Of a stretch of 64,000 bases of DNA, positions 28,649-36,920 are shown piece by piece. Source of the stretch: Aquabacterium sp. (GTDB taxonomy: Bacteria; Pseudomonadota; Gammaproteobacteria; Burkholderiales; Burkholderiaceae_C). The notes beneath the pieces were generated by a model, which did not search any database, was not told the origin of the DNA, and saw nothing but the letters and a program-made list of their open reading frames with translations. Position 1 is the first letter of the stretch, and every line of letters begins with the position of its first letter. The DNA lies in assembly GCF_029946005.1 (NCBI RefSeq), contig NZ_JAQSDR010000004.1, forward strand, positions 1-64,000, read 5' to 3'. The position numbers and the translations under genes are program-made.

Positions 28649-29806
28649 TCACTGCAAGACGGCAGGCTGGCTGGCCGCAGGGGCCGCCGGTGGCGCTGCA
28701 GCCAGGTCCAAGGCCGTTTGGTAGCGCTTGACCTTCTGACCGGGTTTGAGCACATGCACGCCGGCCGTCACGATCTCCTGACCGGCTTTGAGCCCACTGG
28801 CCACGATCACGATGTTGCCGGTGACATCGGCCGTGATCACGGGCTGAGCCTTGACGGTCATGCTGGCGCCATCGAGCACCCACACGGCCGACCGGCCATT
28901 CAACTCAACCAAAGCTTGCAAGGGCACCCTCAAACCCCCGGCAAAGCGCACGGGGGTGCTCAGGGCCACGGTCGCGGTTTGGCCCAGTTCGTAAGCACCC
29001 TGCCCCACGTCGGCCTTGACCAGGAAAGTGCGGGTCACGCTGTCGGTGGCGGCCGAGACTTCGCGGATCTTGGCGGGCAGCCATTCTTGGGTGCCCCAAC
29101 GGCGCACCTTGATGGCGCCAGGCTTGTTCAGCAGGGCTCGCATGGTGGGCGCCATGTCTTCAGGCACCGAAAACAGGGCGTCGCGCGGGCCATCCTGGGC
29201 CAGGGTCAGCACCGGGGTGCCGGCGTTCACCACTTGCCCGGGCTCAGCATCTACCGCGGTGATGACCCCGGAGGCACCCGCCGTCAAGGTGGCGTAAGTG
29301 GCCTGGTTGCCCTGCACGCCAGCTTGGGCACGCGCTTGGCGCAAGCTGGCCTCGGCCGACTTCAGGGTGGTGCTGTGGCGATCCAGTTCGGCCACGCTGA
29401 TGAAGCCTTGGCTCTTGAGCTCGTTGAAACGCTTGAAATCGGCCGCGGCCTGCGCGGCATTGGCCTCGGCCGCAGCCAAGCCGGCACGGGCGGACTCCTG
29501 CGTCAGGGTCAGATCCTGAGGATCAAGCTGCGCCAGCACTTGGCCCGGCTTGACTATCTGACCCAACTCGACCTGGCGTCGCAACACCTTGCCTGGCACC
29601 CGGAAGCTCAGCCGAGACTCAATGCGGGCGCGGATTTCGGCTGAAAACTCTCGGTCAACCGCACCTCCAGTTTCACTCAACACCAGGGTGCGCACCGCCC
29701 GGACAGGCTCAGGGGCCGAGGGCGCTTTGCCGCAACCCACGGTGGCCAGCAACAAGGGGGTTGCCAGGACAAATGCGAAAATGCGGGTCCGAGGGGGAAT
29801 GCTCAT
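28649..29806 (-). CDS. RND periplasmic adaptor lipoprotein
   Basis: A 385-residue HlyD/AcrA-like adaptor with signal peptide and lipobox ending TVGC (cysteine about residue 25), hence probably anchored by lipid in the inner membrane. It has a lipoyl half (RVPGKVLRRQVELGQIVKPGQVL), a helical hairpin (about 95-170) and barrel domains ending with IVIVASGLKAGQEIVTAGVH. The ATG at 29806 gives the signal peptide at the N terminus. It is the first gene of the two-gene efflux operon, with a palindromic operator candidate about 95 bp upstream. Confidence 0.92.
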   Translation of the reverse strand: MSIPPRTRIFAFVLATPLLLATVGCGKAPSAPEPVRAVRTLVLSETGGAVDREFSAEIRARIESRLSFRVPGKVLRRQVELGQIVKPGQVLAQLDPQDLTLTQESARAGLAAAEANAAQAAADFKRFNELKSQGFISVAELDRHSTTLKSAEASLRQARAQAGVQGNQATYATLTAGASGVITAVDAEPGQVVNAGTPVLTLAQDGPRDALFSVPEDMAPTMRALLNKPGAIKVRRWGTQEWLPAKIREVSAATDSVTRTFLVKADVGQGAYELGQTATVALSTPVRFAGGLRVPLQALVELNGRSAVWVLDGASMTVKAQPVITADVTGNIVIVASGLKAGQEIVTAGVHVLKPGQKVKRYQTALDLAAAPPAAPAASQPAVLQ

Positions 29807-29898
29807 GGGGTCGCTCAAAGAATGGAGGGCCCATGGCAGCGGCACATGGTTCATCCCTGTCATTGCCTGAATCCGCTGACTTTCAAGGCGCGATCGTA

Positions 29899-29916
29899 AC
29901 TGACCAACGGGTCAGT
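29899..29916. promoter_or_regulatory. Palindromic operator candidate upstream of the RND operon
   Basis: A perfect inverted repeat with arms ACTGACC and GGTCAGT around AACG lies in the divergent region between the efflux adaptor gene and the squalene-synthase-like gene. Its size and symmetry resemble operators of TetR-family efflux repressors. No regulator gene is adjacent, so the regulator would act from elsewhere. Confidence 0.5.
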
Positions 29917-29983
29917 AATCTGATTTTTTTAGGCGAGCGCGCGCCAATGGCGACAATGTGGGGTCTTTGTCCACATCCAGCCC

Positions 29984-30859
29984 ATGCCTCAAACGCCCAA
30001 TGCCCCCCCGCCCCTGATCAGGCCGGGCAGCAGTCTTTACTATGCCCTGCAATCTGCCCCGTTGACGCTGCGCCCAGCGTTGCAAGCGTGGGTCCATTGG
30101 TGGCACGAGGTCAGCGCCATCCCTTTGACCGTGAACGACCCAGGGGTGGCCCAGACCAAACTGGCTTGGTGGCACCAGGAAGTGCGCCAAAGTTTCGAGG
30201 GCAAATCTTCTCATCCCCGCCTTCGGCCCTTGTTTCAGCCCATTGCGCCGCCGGGGCAATTGCCCCCGCTAGAGGTGTGGCTGGCGCAGATCGAGGGAAT
30301 GCAGGCGCTGGTGAGCCAAACGCGTTGGCTGGACGAAATCAGCCAGAGAAAACATGCGCTGGCCACGACCGGCGCCGCCTGCGAGGGCGCCGCCCATTTG
30401 CTGGGAGCCCGATCAGAGGCCGCCCTGTCTGTAGCACATGAACTGGGCTGGGGCATCCGCCAGGCGCACCACCTGGCCCGACTCGGGCAGGACGCGCGGC
30501 TGGGCTGGCTGCATACCCCGGTCAACATCTTGCAGCAACACGACGTGAAGGCGCATGAACTGCTGCGGCCATTGCCAGGCCAAGCCCCCGAACATTGGCC
30601 CGCCTTGTTGAGCTATCTGCATGCACAGGCTCGGCAAAGCTTGAAGGCGTCCTGGCAGGCCCTCGCCCAACTGCCCCGCGCCGAACGCGAGACGATGCGC
30701 CCGCTGGCGGTGTTGGCGGCGTTGCAGATCGCCTTGATTGACGAGATCGCTGCACAAGGCGAGCGCGTTTTGCACCAACGCATCATGCTGACGCCGCTGC
30801 GCAAGTGGTGGATCGCCACCCAAGTGCGCTGGGGCTGGTTTTCAGCGACCGAACGGTGA
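29984..30859 (+). CDS. Squalene/phytoene synthase family protein lacking the DxxxD motifs
   Basis: A 291-residue all-helical protein. The N terminus (GSSLYYALQSAPLTLRPAL) and DPGVAQTKLAWWHQEV are hallmarks of the squalene/phytoene synthase fold. The two aspartate-rich magnesium-binding motifs of active synthases are not visible: the region that would be followed by GRxYLP reads GWLHTPVNILQQHDV. This pattern resembles NDUFAF6-type pseudoenzymes rather than presqualene diphosphate synthases. No hopanoid or carotenoid genes are nearby. Its end overlaps the convergent TIGR03790 gene by 18 bp. The function is therefore open. Confidence 0.72.
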   Translation: MPQTPNAPPPLIRPGSSLYYALQSAPLTLRPALQAWVHWWHEVSAIPLTVNDPGVAQTKLAWWHQEVRQSFEGKSSHPRLRPLFQPIAPPGQLPPLEVWLAQIEGMQALVSQTRWLDEISQRKHALATTGAACEGAAHLLGARSEAALSVAHELGWGIRQAHHLARLGQDARLGWLHTPVNILQQHDVKAHELLRPLPGQAPEHWPALLSYLHAQARQSLKASWQALAQLPRAERETMRPLAVLAALQIALIDEIAAQGERVLHQRIMLTPLRKWWIATQVRWGWFSATER

Positions 30860-31990
30860 GGCCAGGGGCTCGCCCACGAACAGCCCTTGCTGCGGCCAGG
30901 CCACGCTTTTCCAGTAGGCCTCGAGAGCAGTTGCCCCTTGCAGGTAGAACCCGATCAAAGCCTGAGGATGGGGGAATTTTTGCAGGTGGGCACAAGGCTC
31001 GCTGGTCGTGCCGTAAGTGGCAGTGACGCCAGCGTCAATCCAGGACAGCACGGTCATCTGCCCATGGGGCTTGTCCAGGATGCCGCCAAACGAGGTCAGA
31101 TGATCCCCCAGCGCCCCGGGCACGAACTCATTGGTGTCCAGGAAATCCACCTGGGCACGCCCCGTTTGGTACAACATGACCCGGCCCGCGTTTTTCAAGG
31201 CCTCGGTCTGGTCCAGGAAGACATCCACGCCAAAAGGCGGGTTGCTGCCCGCAGGCGGGAAAAGTTGCTGGCGCACACTGCGAACACTGTCCGAGGTGGT
31301 GACAAAGTGGGCATTCACCGCAGGCGCACCGCGCAACCCCAAGGTTCCGTCAGAGCGCACGCCGCGATCAATCAAGGCCTTGGCTGAGTCGGCGTCCTTG
31401 GCCGCCAACAACATGCTCAGGCGCATGCGATGGTCGGCGAAAGGTTTCGTGGAGCTGGACCCGAAATAGGTGGACGTTTTGGCTGGTACGGCACAGCTGT
31501 TGGAACACAACTTGGCGTCGTAGCCCATGGCCAGCGCCCCCGTGATGGAGTTGCAGTTCACCCCGTACGGAAGCCGCCAGGTCAAGGCCAGGGCCTGTAC
31601 CTTGGCACCAAAAAAATGGTCGATCTGCTTTTTGAAGGCCTCGAACTCGTCGGGATCCAAGGTGGCCTTCATGGGCAGGCTGAGGCGAAGTACCCGGCTG
31701 GCTGGAATGGCGCGGGCCTTGGCGTAGTACTCCCCCACCTGGACGGAATAGGGGTCATCGGTGTTGATGACCACACCGAGGTCCTTGGCGAGGAGGTGCC
31801 CAAAAACACGCGGCATGGGCATCCAACGTCGGTCTGATGCAGCGGCCGCACCGCTGGACGCTGCGGCCTCGCTGAACTCGGCGGCCAGTGAGGGCACCGC
31901 AGCATGCACAGAACCAGCCCCCAGGAGACCAGCCACCAATCCGCCGACCCAACCCGCCCGAATCAGGACTTCATGGAAGAGATTTTTCAT
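30842..31990 (-). CDS. TIGR03790 family exported protein
   Basis: A 382-residue protein with an N-terminal signal peptide (cleavage after SVHA). It matches the TIGR03790 pattern: LGVVINTDDPYSVQVGEYY near residue 70, LTSFGGIL, and a C-terminal block with YGTTSEPCAHLQKFPHP and VGEPLASPFGR. The family has no assigned function. It stands alone, convergent with the squalene-synthase-like gene and divergent from an iclR gene. Four cysteines in the middle (NCNS...CSNSC) may form disulfides in the periplasm. Confidence 0.8.
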   Translation of the reverse strand: MKNLFHEVLIRAGWVGGLVAGLLGAGSVHAAVPSLAAEFSEAAASSGAAAASDRRWMPMPRVFGHLLAKDLGVVINTDDPYSVQVGEYYAKARAIPASRVLRLSLPMKATLDPDEFEAFKKQIDHFFGAKVQALALTWRLPYGVNCNSITGALAMGYDAKLCSNSCAVPAKTSTYFGSSSTKPFADHRMRLSMLLAAKDADSAKALIDRGVRSDGTLGLRGAPAVNAHFVTTSDSVRSVRQQLFPPAGSNPPFGVDVFLDQTEALKNAGRVMLYQTGRAQVDFLDTNEFVPGALGDHLTSFGGILDKPHGQMTVLSWIDAGVTATYGTTSEPCAHLQKFPHPQALIGFYLQGATALEAYWKSVAWPQQGLFVGEPLASPFGR

Positions 31991-32114
31991 AAGGCGTTAT
32001 CAAATCCCGGAAAGTGGGCTGATGTGCCCTTAGATGGCCCTCAAGCCACTGATTATTTCGCCGAATGACGAGGGATCCCACCTTTCAAAATGGTTTGCCA
32101 CAAAGGAAAACCCG

Positions 32115-32858
32115 ATGAGTGAATCCACTTCGCCCTCCACTTCGATCCAGGTCATGGCCAGAATGTTCAGTCTTTTGGACACATTGGCCCATCAAGGAGA
32201 CTCCGTTTCTCTGAAAACCGTGAGCGAACGCACGGGTTTGCACCCATCCACCGCCCACCGTATCCTCAACGATCTGGCGGTGGGAGGCTTTGTTGAACGA
32301 TCCGGCCCGGGCACCTATCGCCTGGGTTTGCGTTTGCTGCAGCTTGGCAACCTGGTCAAATCCCGCCTGGATGTGCGCGACCTGGCCATGCGCCCGATGC
32401 AAGAGTTGCACCGCCTAACTGGCCAGACCGTGGCTTTGCACATTCGCCAGGACGATGAATCGGTTTGTGTGGAGCGCACCAGCAATGAACGCAACGGCGT
32501 CCAGGTCAACCGGGTGATGGGCGCACGCACGTCTTTGGTCGCCTGCGCGACAGGCAAGGTGCTGATCAGCCAGTGGACGGCCGCGCAGTTGCACCCCCTG
32601 ACTCAGGCCAACGGTACACGCGCTGACACACTGCACACCGAACTGCAAAGCGTGAGGGCCAATGGTCTGGCGGTGGATGGTGATTCGGTGGAAGCGCCCC
32701 AGCAACAGGCGGCAGCCCCCATCTTGGACGACCAGGGTCACATCGTGGCCAGCCTGGCCTTGAACACCTCCAGCTTGCGGCTGAGCGCCGAATGGGGCGA
32801 GGCGCTCAAGAGCGCGGCCAGTCGCATTTCCACCTCCCTGGGCTGGTCGGGACGCTGA
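32115..32858 (+). CDS. IclR-family transcriptional regulator
   Basis: A 247-residue regulator with an N-terminal winged helix-turn-helix (SLKTVSERTGLHPSTAHRILNDL, about residues 38-60) and a C-terminal IclR effector domain with LVACATGKVLIS and IVASLALNT. The ATG at 32115 has AAAGGA seven bases upstream. Its nearest divergent gene encodes the TIGR03790 protein, 124 bp away. The effector and targets cannot be told. An intrinsic terminator follows. Confidence 0.9.
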   Translation: MSESTSPSTSIQVMARMFSLLDTLAHQGDSVSLKTVSERTGLHPSTAHRILNDLAVGGFVERSGPGTYRLGLRLLQLGNLVKSRLDVRDLAMRPMQELHRLTGQTVALHIRQDDESVCVERTSNERNGVQVNRVMGARTSLVACATGKVLISQWTAAQLHPLTQANGTRADTLHTELQSVRANGLAVDGDSVEAPQQQAAAPILDDQGHIVASLALNTSSLRLSAEWGEALKSAASRISTSLGWSGR

Positions 32859-32885
32859 ACAGCCGACCCACATCAGCCAGACATG

Positions 32886-32909
32886 AAAAAAGGCCCAATG
32901 GGCCTTTTT
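32886..32909. terminator. Bidirectional terminator after the iclR gene
   Basis: The stem AAAAAGGCCC / GGGCCTTTTT with a 3-nt loop serves both the iclR transcript and the convergent peptidase gene. Confidence 0.87.
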
Positions 32910-32948
32910 CTTTGACCTGCCGAGCCACTCAGGCGGGCACGTGATCCC

Positions 32949-34124
32949 TCAGGATGTGACCTTGGGAATGGCAATCAGGTCGGCCGAACCACGCGGCACC
33001 TGAGGCGCCGTTTCAATCCAGCGGCGAACACGCTCGGCATCGGCCTGACGTGAGTATTTGCCTGTTGAATCCAGGAACACCATGATCAGCTTGCGACCCG
33101 CCATGCGGGCCTGCAGGACCAAGCAGCGGCCTGCTTCGACGATATAACCCGTTTTTTGCAGACCGATGTCCCAGTTAGGGCTGCGCACCAGGCTGTTGGT
33201 GGTACGGAATTGGAGCTGGCGTGCGCCCAGGTGGACGGCGTACTCGCGCGATGTAGACAACTCACGGATCAAGGGCTGCTGGTAGGCGGCTTTGACCAGG
33301 ATGGCCAAGTCGCGGGCGCTGGACTGGTTCTGGCTGCTCAAGCCGGTAGGCTCAACGTACTTGGTATCGGCCATGCTCAAAAGCTGCGCCTTGCGATTCA
33401 TCGCCACGACAAAGGCCTGCAAGCCCCCTGGGTAGATCCGACCCAAAGCATGCGCAGCGCGGTTCTCGGAGGACATCAAGGCCAAGTGCAACAATTCGCC
33501 CCGGGTCAGCGTGGCACCCACAGCCAGGCGGGAACTGCTGTTCTTTTCGGTGTCCACATCGTCAGAAGTGATGGTGATGGACTCGTCCAGTGACAACTTG
33601 GCCTCGACCACCACCATGGCGGTCATCAGCTTGGTCAGCGAGGCAATGGGCAACACCGCTTCGGAATTTTTGGAAAACAGAACCTCGTTGGTGTCCTGGT
33701 CCATCACGAAAGCCACGCTGGACTTGAGGTCCAGGGGATCAGGCGTGTGGTGCAGGCCATAAAGCTGGCCAAAAGAGGCGCCCGACGCCGCGGACATGCC
33801 GACGGCGGCGCCAATCGCTGTGGCCTTGATGACCGAGCCACTGGCGGGTGTGGGCCGCGACTTCACTGCGAGCCTGCGAGCTTGGGCGCGCGAGATCTTG
33901 ACGGGACCACGCGCACGAACAACGCGGGAGGTGCGCACATTGCTGGCCTTGACCCGGTTGCTTTGAACGTCACGTGTGGACTTGGCCGTGGCGGTGGTGC
34001 GGGCCTTTGACTTGGTTTTGGCCTTGGCCTCGGCCAAGCCTGGCGTGCTCAAGGCCAGACAGGCCACCGACAGCATCACCAACAACGTCAAACAGCTTTT
34101 CTTGAACTTCTTGAGCACGACCAT
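32949..34124 (-). CDS. D-alanyl-D-alanine endopeptidase (PBP7-like)
   Basis: A 391-residue S11-family serine peptidase that cleaves peptidoglycan cross-links in the periplasm. A signal peptide (about 1-32) is followed by a long basic Lys/Arg/Ser/Thr-rich linker (about 33-110), then the peptidase domain with SLTK (SxxK), SEN (SxN) and QKTG (KTG). The basic linker is longer than in E. coli PbpG and may bind cell wall or nucleic acid polyanions. ATG 34124 is used, with AAAGG about seven bases upstream; a GTG precedes it directly. The gene is monocistronic between two terminators. Confidence 0.9.
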   Translation of the reverse strand: MVVLKKFKKSCLTLLVMLSVACLALSTPGLAEAKAKTKSKARTTATAKSTRDVQSNRVKASNVRTSRVVRARGPVKISRAQARRLAVKSRPTPASGSVIKATAIGAAVGMSAASGASFGQLYGLHHTPDPLDLKSSVAFVMDQDTNEVLFSKNSEAVLPIASLTKLMTAMVVVEAKLSLDESITITSDDVDTEKNSSSRLAVGATLTRGELLHLALMSSENRAAHALGRIYPGGLQAFVVAMNRKAQLLSMADTKYVEPTGLSSQNQSSARDLAILVKAAYQQPLIRELSTSREYAVHLGARQLQFRTTNSLVRSPNWDIGLQKTGYIVEAGRCLVLQARMAGRKLIMVFLDSTGKYSRQADAERVRRWIETAPQVPRGSADLIAIPKVTS

Positions 34125-34158
34125 CACAGCCCTTTCGTCACAGTGCGAAGTGTAATTA

Positions 34159-34194
34159 AAAAGGCGCGCCAGATCAATGACTTACGCGCCTTTT
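34159..34194 (-). terminator. Intrinsic terminator of leuA
   Basis: The stem AAAAGGCGCG / CGCGCCTTTT with a 16-nt loop is followed on the minus strand by a T-rich run. It lies 40 bp after the leuA stop and just upstream of the peptidase gene. Confidence 0.75.
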
Positions 34195-34233
34195 GTAAAG
34201 TGACCTCGCCATTCAGGCCATCATGATCAGGAT

Positions 34234-35775
34234 TTACCCCTGGGCAGCCACCTTTTCGGCCTTGCTGCGCAGCTTGTTCAAAGCTGACATGTAGGCTTTG
34301 GCAGATGCCACGACGATGTCCGGATCGGCTCCGACCCCATTGACCACGCGCCCACTGTGTTGCAAACGAACGGTCACCTCTCCCTGTGATTCTGTGCTCC
34401 CGGAGGTGATCGCATTGACCGAGTAGAGGACGATTTCCGCGCCACTTTTCACAACAGCCTCGATTGCCTTGAGACTGGCGTCCACCGGGCCATTGCCATC
34501 GCTCTCGGATTGGTGTTCAACATCGCCAGCTGCGAACACGACACTGGCGTGCGGACGCTCACCCATTTCCGAATGTTGGGACAAGGCGACCAGGCGGTAA
34601 TGGTCCTGTTCGGCAGTCAGGCTTTCGTCGCCCACCAGGGCAATGATGTCCTCGTCGAAAATCTCGCTTTTGCGGTCGGCCAGTTCCTTGAACTTGGCGA
34701 AAGCGGCGTTGATGTCGGCCTCGGAGTCGATCGTGATGCCCAGTTCGGTCAGGCGTTGCTTGAAGGCATTGCGGCCCGACAGCTTGCCCAGCACGATCTT
34801 GTTGGCGGCCCAGCCCACGTCTTCGGCACGCATGATTTCGTAGGTGTCGCGCGCTTTGAGCACGCCGTCCTGGTGGATCCCGGAGGCGTGCGCGAAGGCG
34901 TTGGCACCCACCACGGCCTTGTTGGGCTGCACCACGAAACCGGTGGTTTGCGAGACAAGGCGCGAGGCCGGCATGATCTGCGTGGTGTCGATGCCCACGT
35001 CCAGACCAAAGTAATCGCGGCGTGTGCGCACCGCCATCACCACCTCTTCGAGCGCGGCGTTGCCGGCGCGTTCGCCCAGGCCATTGATGGTGCATTCCAC
35101 CTGCCGCGCGCCGCCAATCTTGACACCAGCCAGCGAGTTGGCCACGGCCATGCCCAGGTCGTTGTGGCAGTGCACCGACCAGATCGCCTTGTCGGAATTG
35201 GGCACGCGCTCGCGCAGGGTCTTGATGAAGCTGCCGTACAGGTCGGGGATGCCGTAGCCCACCGTGTCAGGGATGTTGATGGTGCTGGCACCCTCGTTGA
35301 TGACGGCCTCGATCACGCGGCTGAGGTAGTCCATGTCCGAGCGGTAGCCATCTTCGGCCGAGAACTCGACATCGCTGGTCAGGTTGCGGGCAAAGCGCAC
35401 CGACAGCTTGGCCTGCTCGAGCACCTGCTCGGGCGACATGCGCAGCTTCTTCTCCATGTGCAGGGCGCTGGTGGCGATGAAGGTGTGGATGCGCCAGGAG
35501 TTGGCGCCCTTCAGGGCTTCGGCGGCACGGGCGATATCGCGGTCATTGGCGCGGGCCAGCGAGCAAACGGTGGAATCCTTGATCGCCGCGGCAATCGCCT
35601 TGACGGCTTCGAAATCACCATTGGATGAGGCGGCAAAACCGGCCTCGATCACGTCCACCTTGAGGCGCTCCAACTGGCGGGCGATGCGCAGCTTTTCTTC
35701 GCGGGTCATGGAGGCGCCGGGCGATTGCTCGCCATCGCGCAAGGTGGTGTCAAAAATGATGAGTTTGTCGGTCAT
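34234..35775 (-). CDS. leuA: 2-isopropylmalate synthase
   Basis: A 513-residue enzyme that condenses 2-oxoisovalerate with acetyl-CoA, the first committed step of leucine synthesis. The N-terminal signature [16 protein letters not shown] and the metal-binding [16 protein letters not shown] are present. The C-terminal leucine-binding regulatory domain (about 370-513) implies feedback inhibition. The ATG at 35775 has GGAG six bases upstream; an earlier in-frame ATG adds eight unsupported residues. Expression is probably controlled by the upstream leader peptide and attenuator. Confidence 0.97.
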   Translation of the reverse strand: MTDKLIIFDTTLRDGEQSPGASMTREEKLRIARQLERLKVDVIEAGFAASSNGDFEAVKAIAAAIKDSTVCSLARANDRDIARAAEALKGANSWRIHTFIATSALHMEKKLRMSPEQVLEQAKLSVRFARNLTSDVEFSAEDGYRSDMDYLSRVIEAVINEGASTINIPDTVGYGIPDLYGSFIKTLRERVPNSDKAIWSVHCHNDLGMAVANSLAGVKIGGARQVECTINGLGERAGNAALEEVVMAVRTRRDYFGLDVGIDTTQIMPASRLVSQTTGFVVQPNKAVVGANAFAHASGIHQDGVLKARDTYEIMRAEDVGWAANKIVLGKLSGRNAFKQRLTELGITIDSEADINAAFAKFKELADRKSEIFDEDIIALVGDESLTAEQDHYRLVALSQHSEMGERPHASVVFAAGDVEHQSESDGNGPVDASLKAIEAVVKSGAEIVLYSVNAITSGSTESQGEVTVRLQHSGRVVNGVGADPDIVVASAKAYMSALNKLRSKAEKVAAQG

Positions 35776-35867
35776 GGTGGTCTCCGTGGGACAAGTCAAA
35801 GGGTCTGGTCAAACCTCAGCACTGGGGGCTGTTGGGTTTGGAGACACTTGAAATGACTGCTACCAAA

Positions 35868-35904
35868 CAAAACGGCCCGCGGGCAATGCTGGCGGGCCGT
35901 TTTG
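35868..35904 (-). promoter_or_regulatory. Attenuator hairpin in the leuA leader
   Basis: A 13-bp perfect stem (CAAAACGGCCCGC / GCGGGCCGTTTTG, 11-nt loop) ends on the minus strand in TTTTGTTTGG, giving a rho-independent terminator between the leader peptide and leuA. It lies 38 bp after the leader stop codon, as expected for ribosome-mediated attenuation. The alternative antiterminator pairing was not worked out. Confidence 0.8.
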
Positions 35905-35942
35905 CGAAAGTTCGGATGTGTACTGGGTACAAACGAAAGCGA

Positions 35943-35999
35943 TCAACGCGCCCGGGGCACTCCTAGAAGTAGTGGCAGGTTGGCGTTGAAGGTCGTCAT
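35943..35999 (-). CDS. Leucine-rich leader peptide of leuA
   Basis: An 18-codon open frame reads MTTFNANLPLLLGVPRAR. It has four leucine codons in a stretch of five, CTG CCA CTA CTT CTA, including two rare CTA codons. It lies upstream of a terminator hairpin and leuA on the same strand, the classic layout for attenuation by charged tRNA-Leu. No Shine-Dalgarno sequence precedes the ATG. An extended -10 promoter ends seven bases before it, so the message may start at or very near the ATG (leaderless translation). Position, leucine run and hairpin together make this convincing. Confidence 0.8.
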   Translation of the reverse strand: MTTFNANLPLLLGVPRAR

Positions 36000-36006
36000 G
36001 GAAAGC

Positions 36007-36015
36007 AATATAGCA
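36007..36015 (-). promoter_or_regulatory. Extended -10 promoter of the leuA leader transcript
   Basis: On the minus strand TGCTATATT (TGn plus TATATT) lies seven bases before the leader ATG. No good -35 box is seen at 16-18 bp, as often with extended -10 promoters. Confidence 0.55.
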
Positions 36016-36059
36016 CGCGACTCATGGCTTGATACTGGGCAAAAGCCCCGAAAAAGCGA

Positions 36060-36920
36060 TCAGCGGTGCAGCCCTTCTTCATCGGGCTCGTCGGTCGAGG
36101 TGGAAATCACACTCACCGGTTTGCCCTTCAGGCGCTTCCACACATAAACGCCGTAGCCGGAGACGCCGTAGACCACGAAAACGCCGAAAAGCACCACGGG
36201 AGGGTGGATGGTCACCACCGCAATGCCCAGGGCGATGGCCACGATCACGATGAAGGGCACCGTGCGTTTGAAACTGACGTCCTTGAAACTGTAAAACGGC
36301 ACGTTGGTCACCATGGTGAGCCCAGCGTACAGGGTGAAGCCGAATGCCAGCCAGATCATCCACGGTGCTGAGCGCAACACCGGGTCGAGGTCGGTCACCA
36401 CCCAGATCAGGCCGATCACCAAAGCGGCGGCTGCCGGGCTGGGCAGGCCCTGGAAGAAGCGTTTGTCAACCACGCCGATGTTGGTGTTGAACCGGGCCAG
36501 TCGCAGGGCGGCACAGGAGCAATACACAAAGGCGGCGATCCAGCCCCATTTACCCAGGCCTTTCAAGGCCCATTCGTAGACGATGAGCGCAGGCGCGGCA
36601 CCGAAGGACACCATGTCCGACAGGCTGTCCATCTGCTCGCCGAAGGCGCTTTGGGTGTTGGTCATGCGGGCCACCCGGCCGTCCAGGCTGTCCAGCACCA
36701 TGGCGCAGAAAATGCCGATGGCGGACTGCTCGAATTGCCCATTCATGGCCATCACGATGCCGTAAAAACCGCCAAACAGCGCGGCCAGCGTGAACAGGTT
36801 CGGCAAGATGAAGATGCCCTTGCGGCGCCGACGCGTGCTAGGTGAATCTTCCGTGTCGTCCAGGGGCAGATCGACCACTCGGGTCGAGGCTGGGTCAGGT
36901 TGCGTCGTGGGTGATGTCAT
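36060..36920 (-). CDS. pssA: CDP-diacylglycerol-serine O-phosphatidyltransferase
   Basis: A 286-residue integral membrane enzyme that makes phosphatidylserine, the precursor of phosphatidylethanolamine. The CDP-alcohol phosphotransferase motif DGxxARx(8)GxxxDxxxD is intact (LDGRVARM through MDSLSD). Seven to eight membrane segments follow the N-terminal cytoplasmic tail. The ATG at 36920 lies within the 3' end of the upstream mechanosensitive channel gene (26-bp overlap), suggesting translational coupling. leuA lies downstream behind its own promoter and leader. Confidence 0.93.
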   Translation of the reverse strand: MTSPTTQPDPASTRVVDLPLDDTEDSPSTRRRRKGIFILPNLFTLAALFGGFYGIVMAMNGQFEQSAIGIFCAMVLDSLDGRVARMTNTQSAFGEQMDSLSDMVSFGAAPALIVYEWALKGLGKWGWIAAFVYCSCAALRLARFNTNIGVVDKRFFQGLPSPAAAALVIGLIWVVTDLDPVLRSAPWMIWLAFGFTLYAGLTMVTNVPFYSFKDVSFKRTVPFIVIVAIALGIAVVTIHPPVVLFGVFVVYGVSGYGVYVWKRLKGKPVSVISTSTDEPDEEGLHR

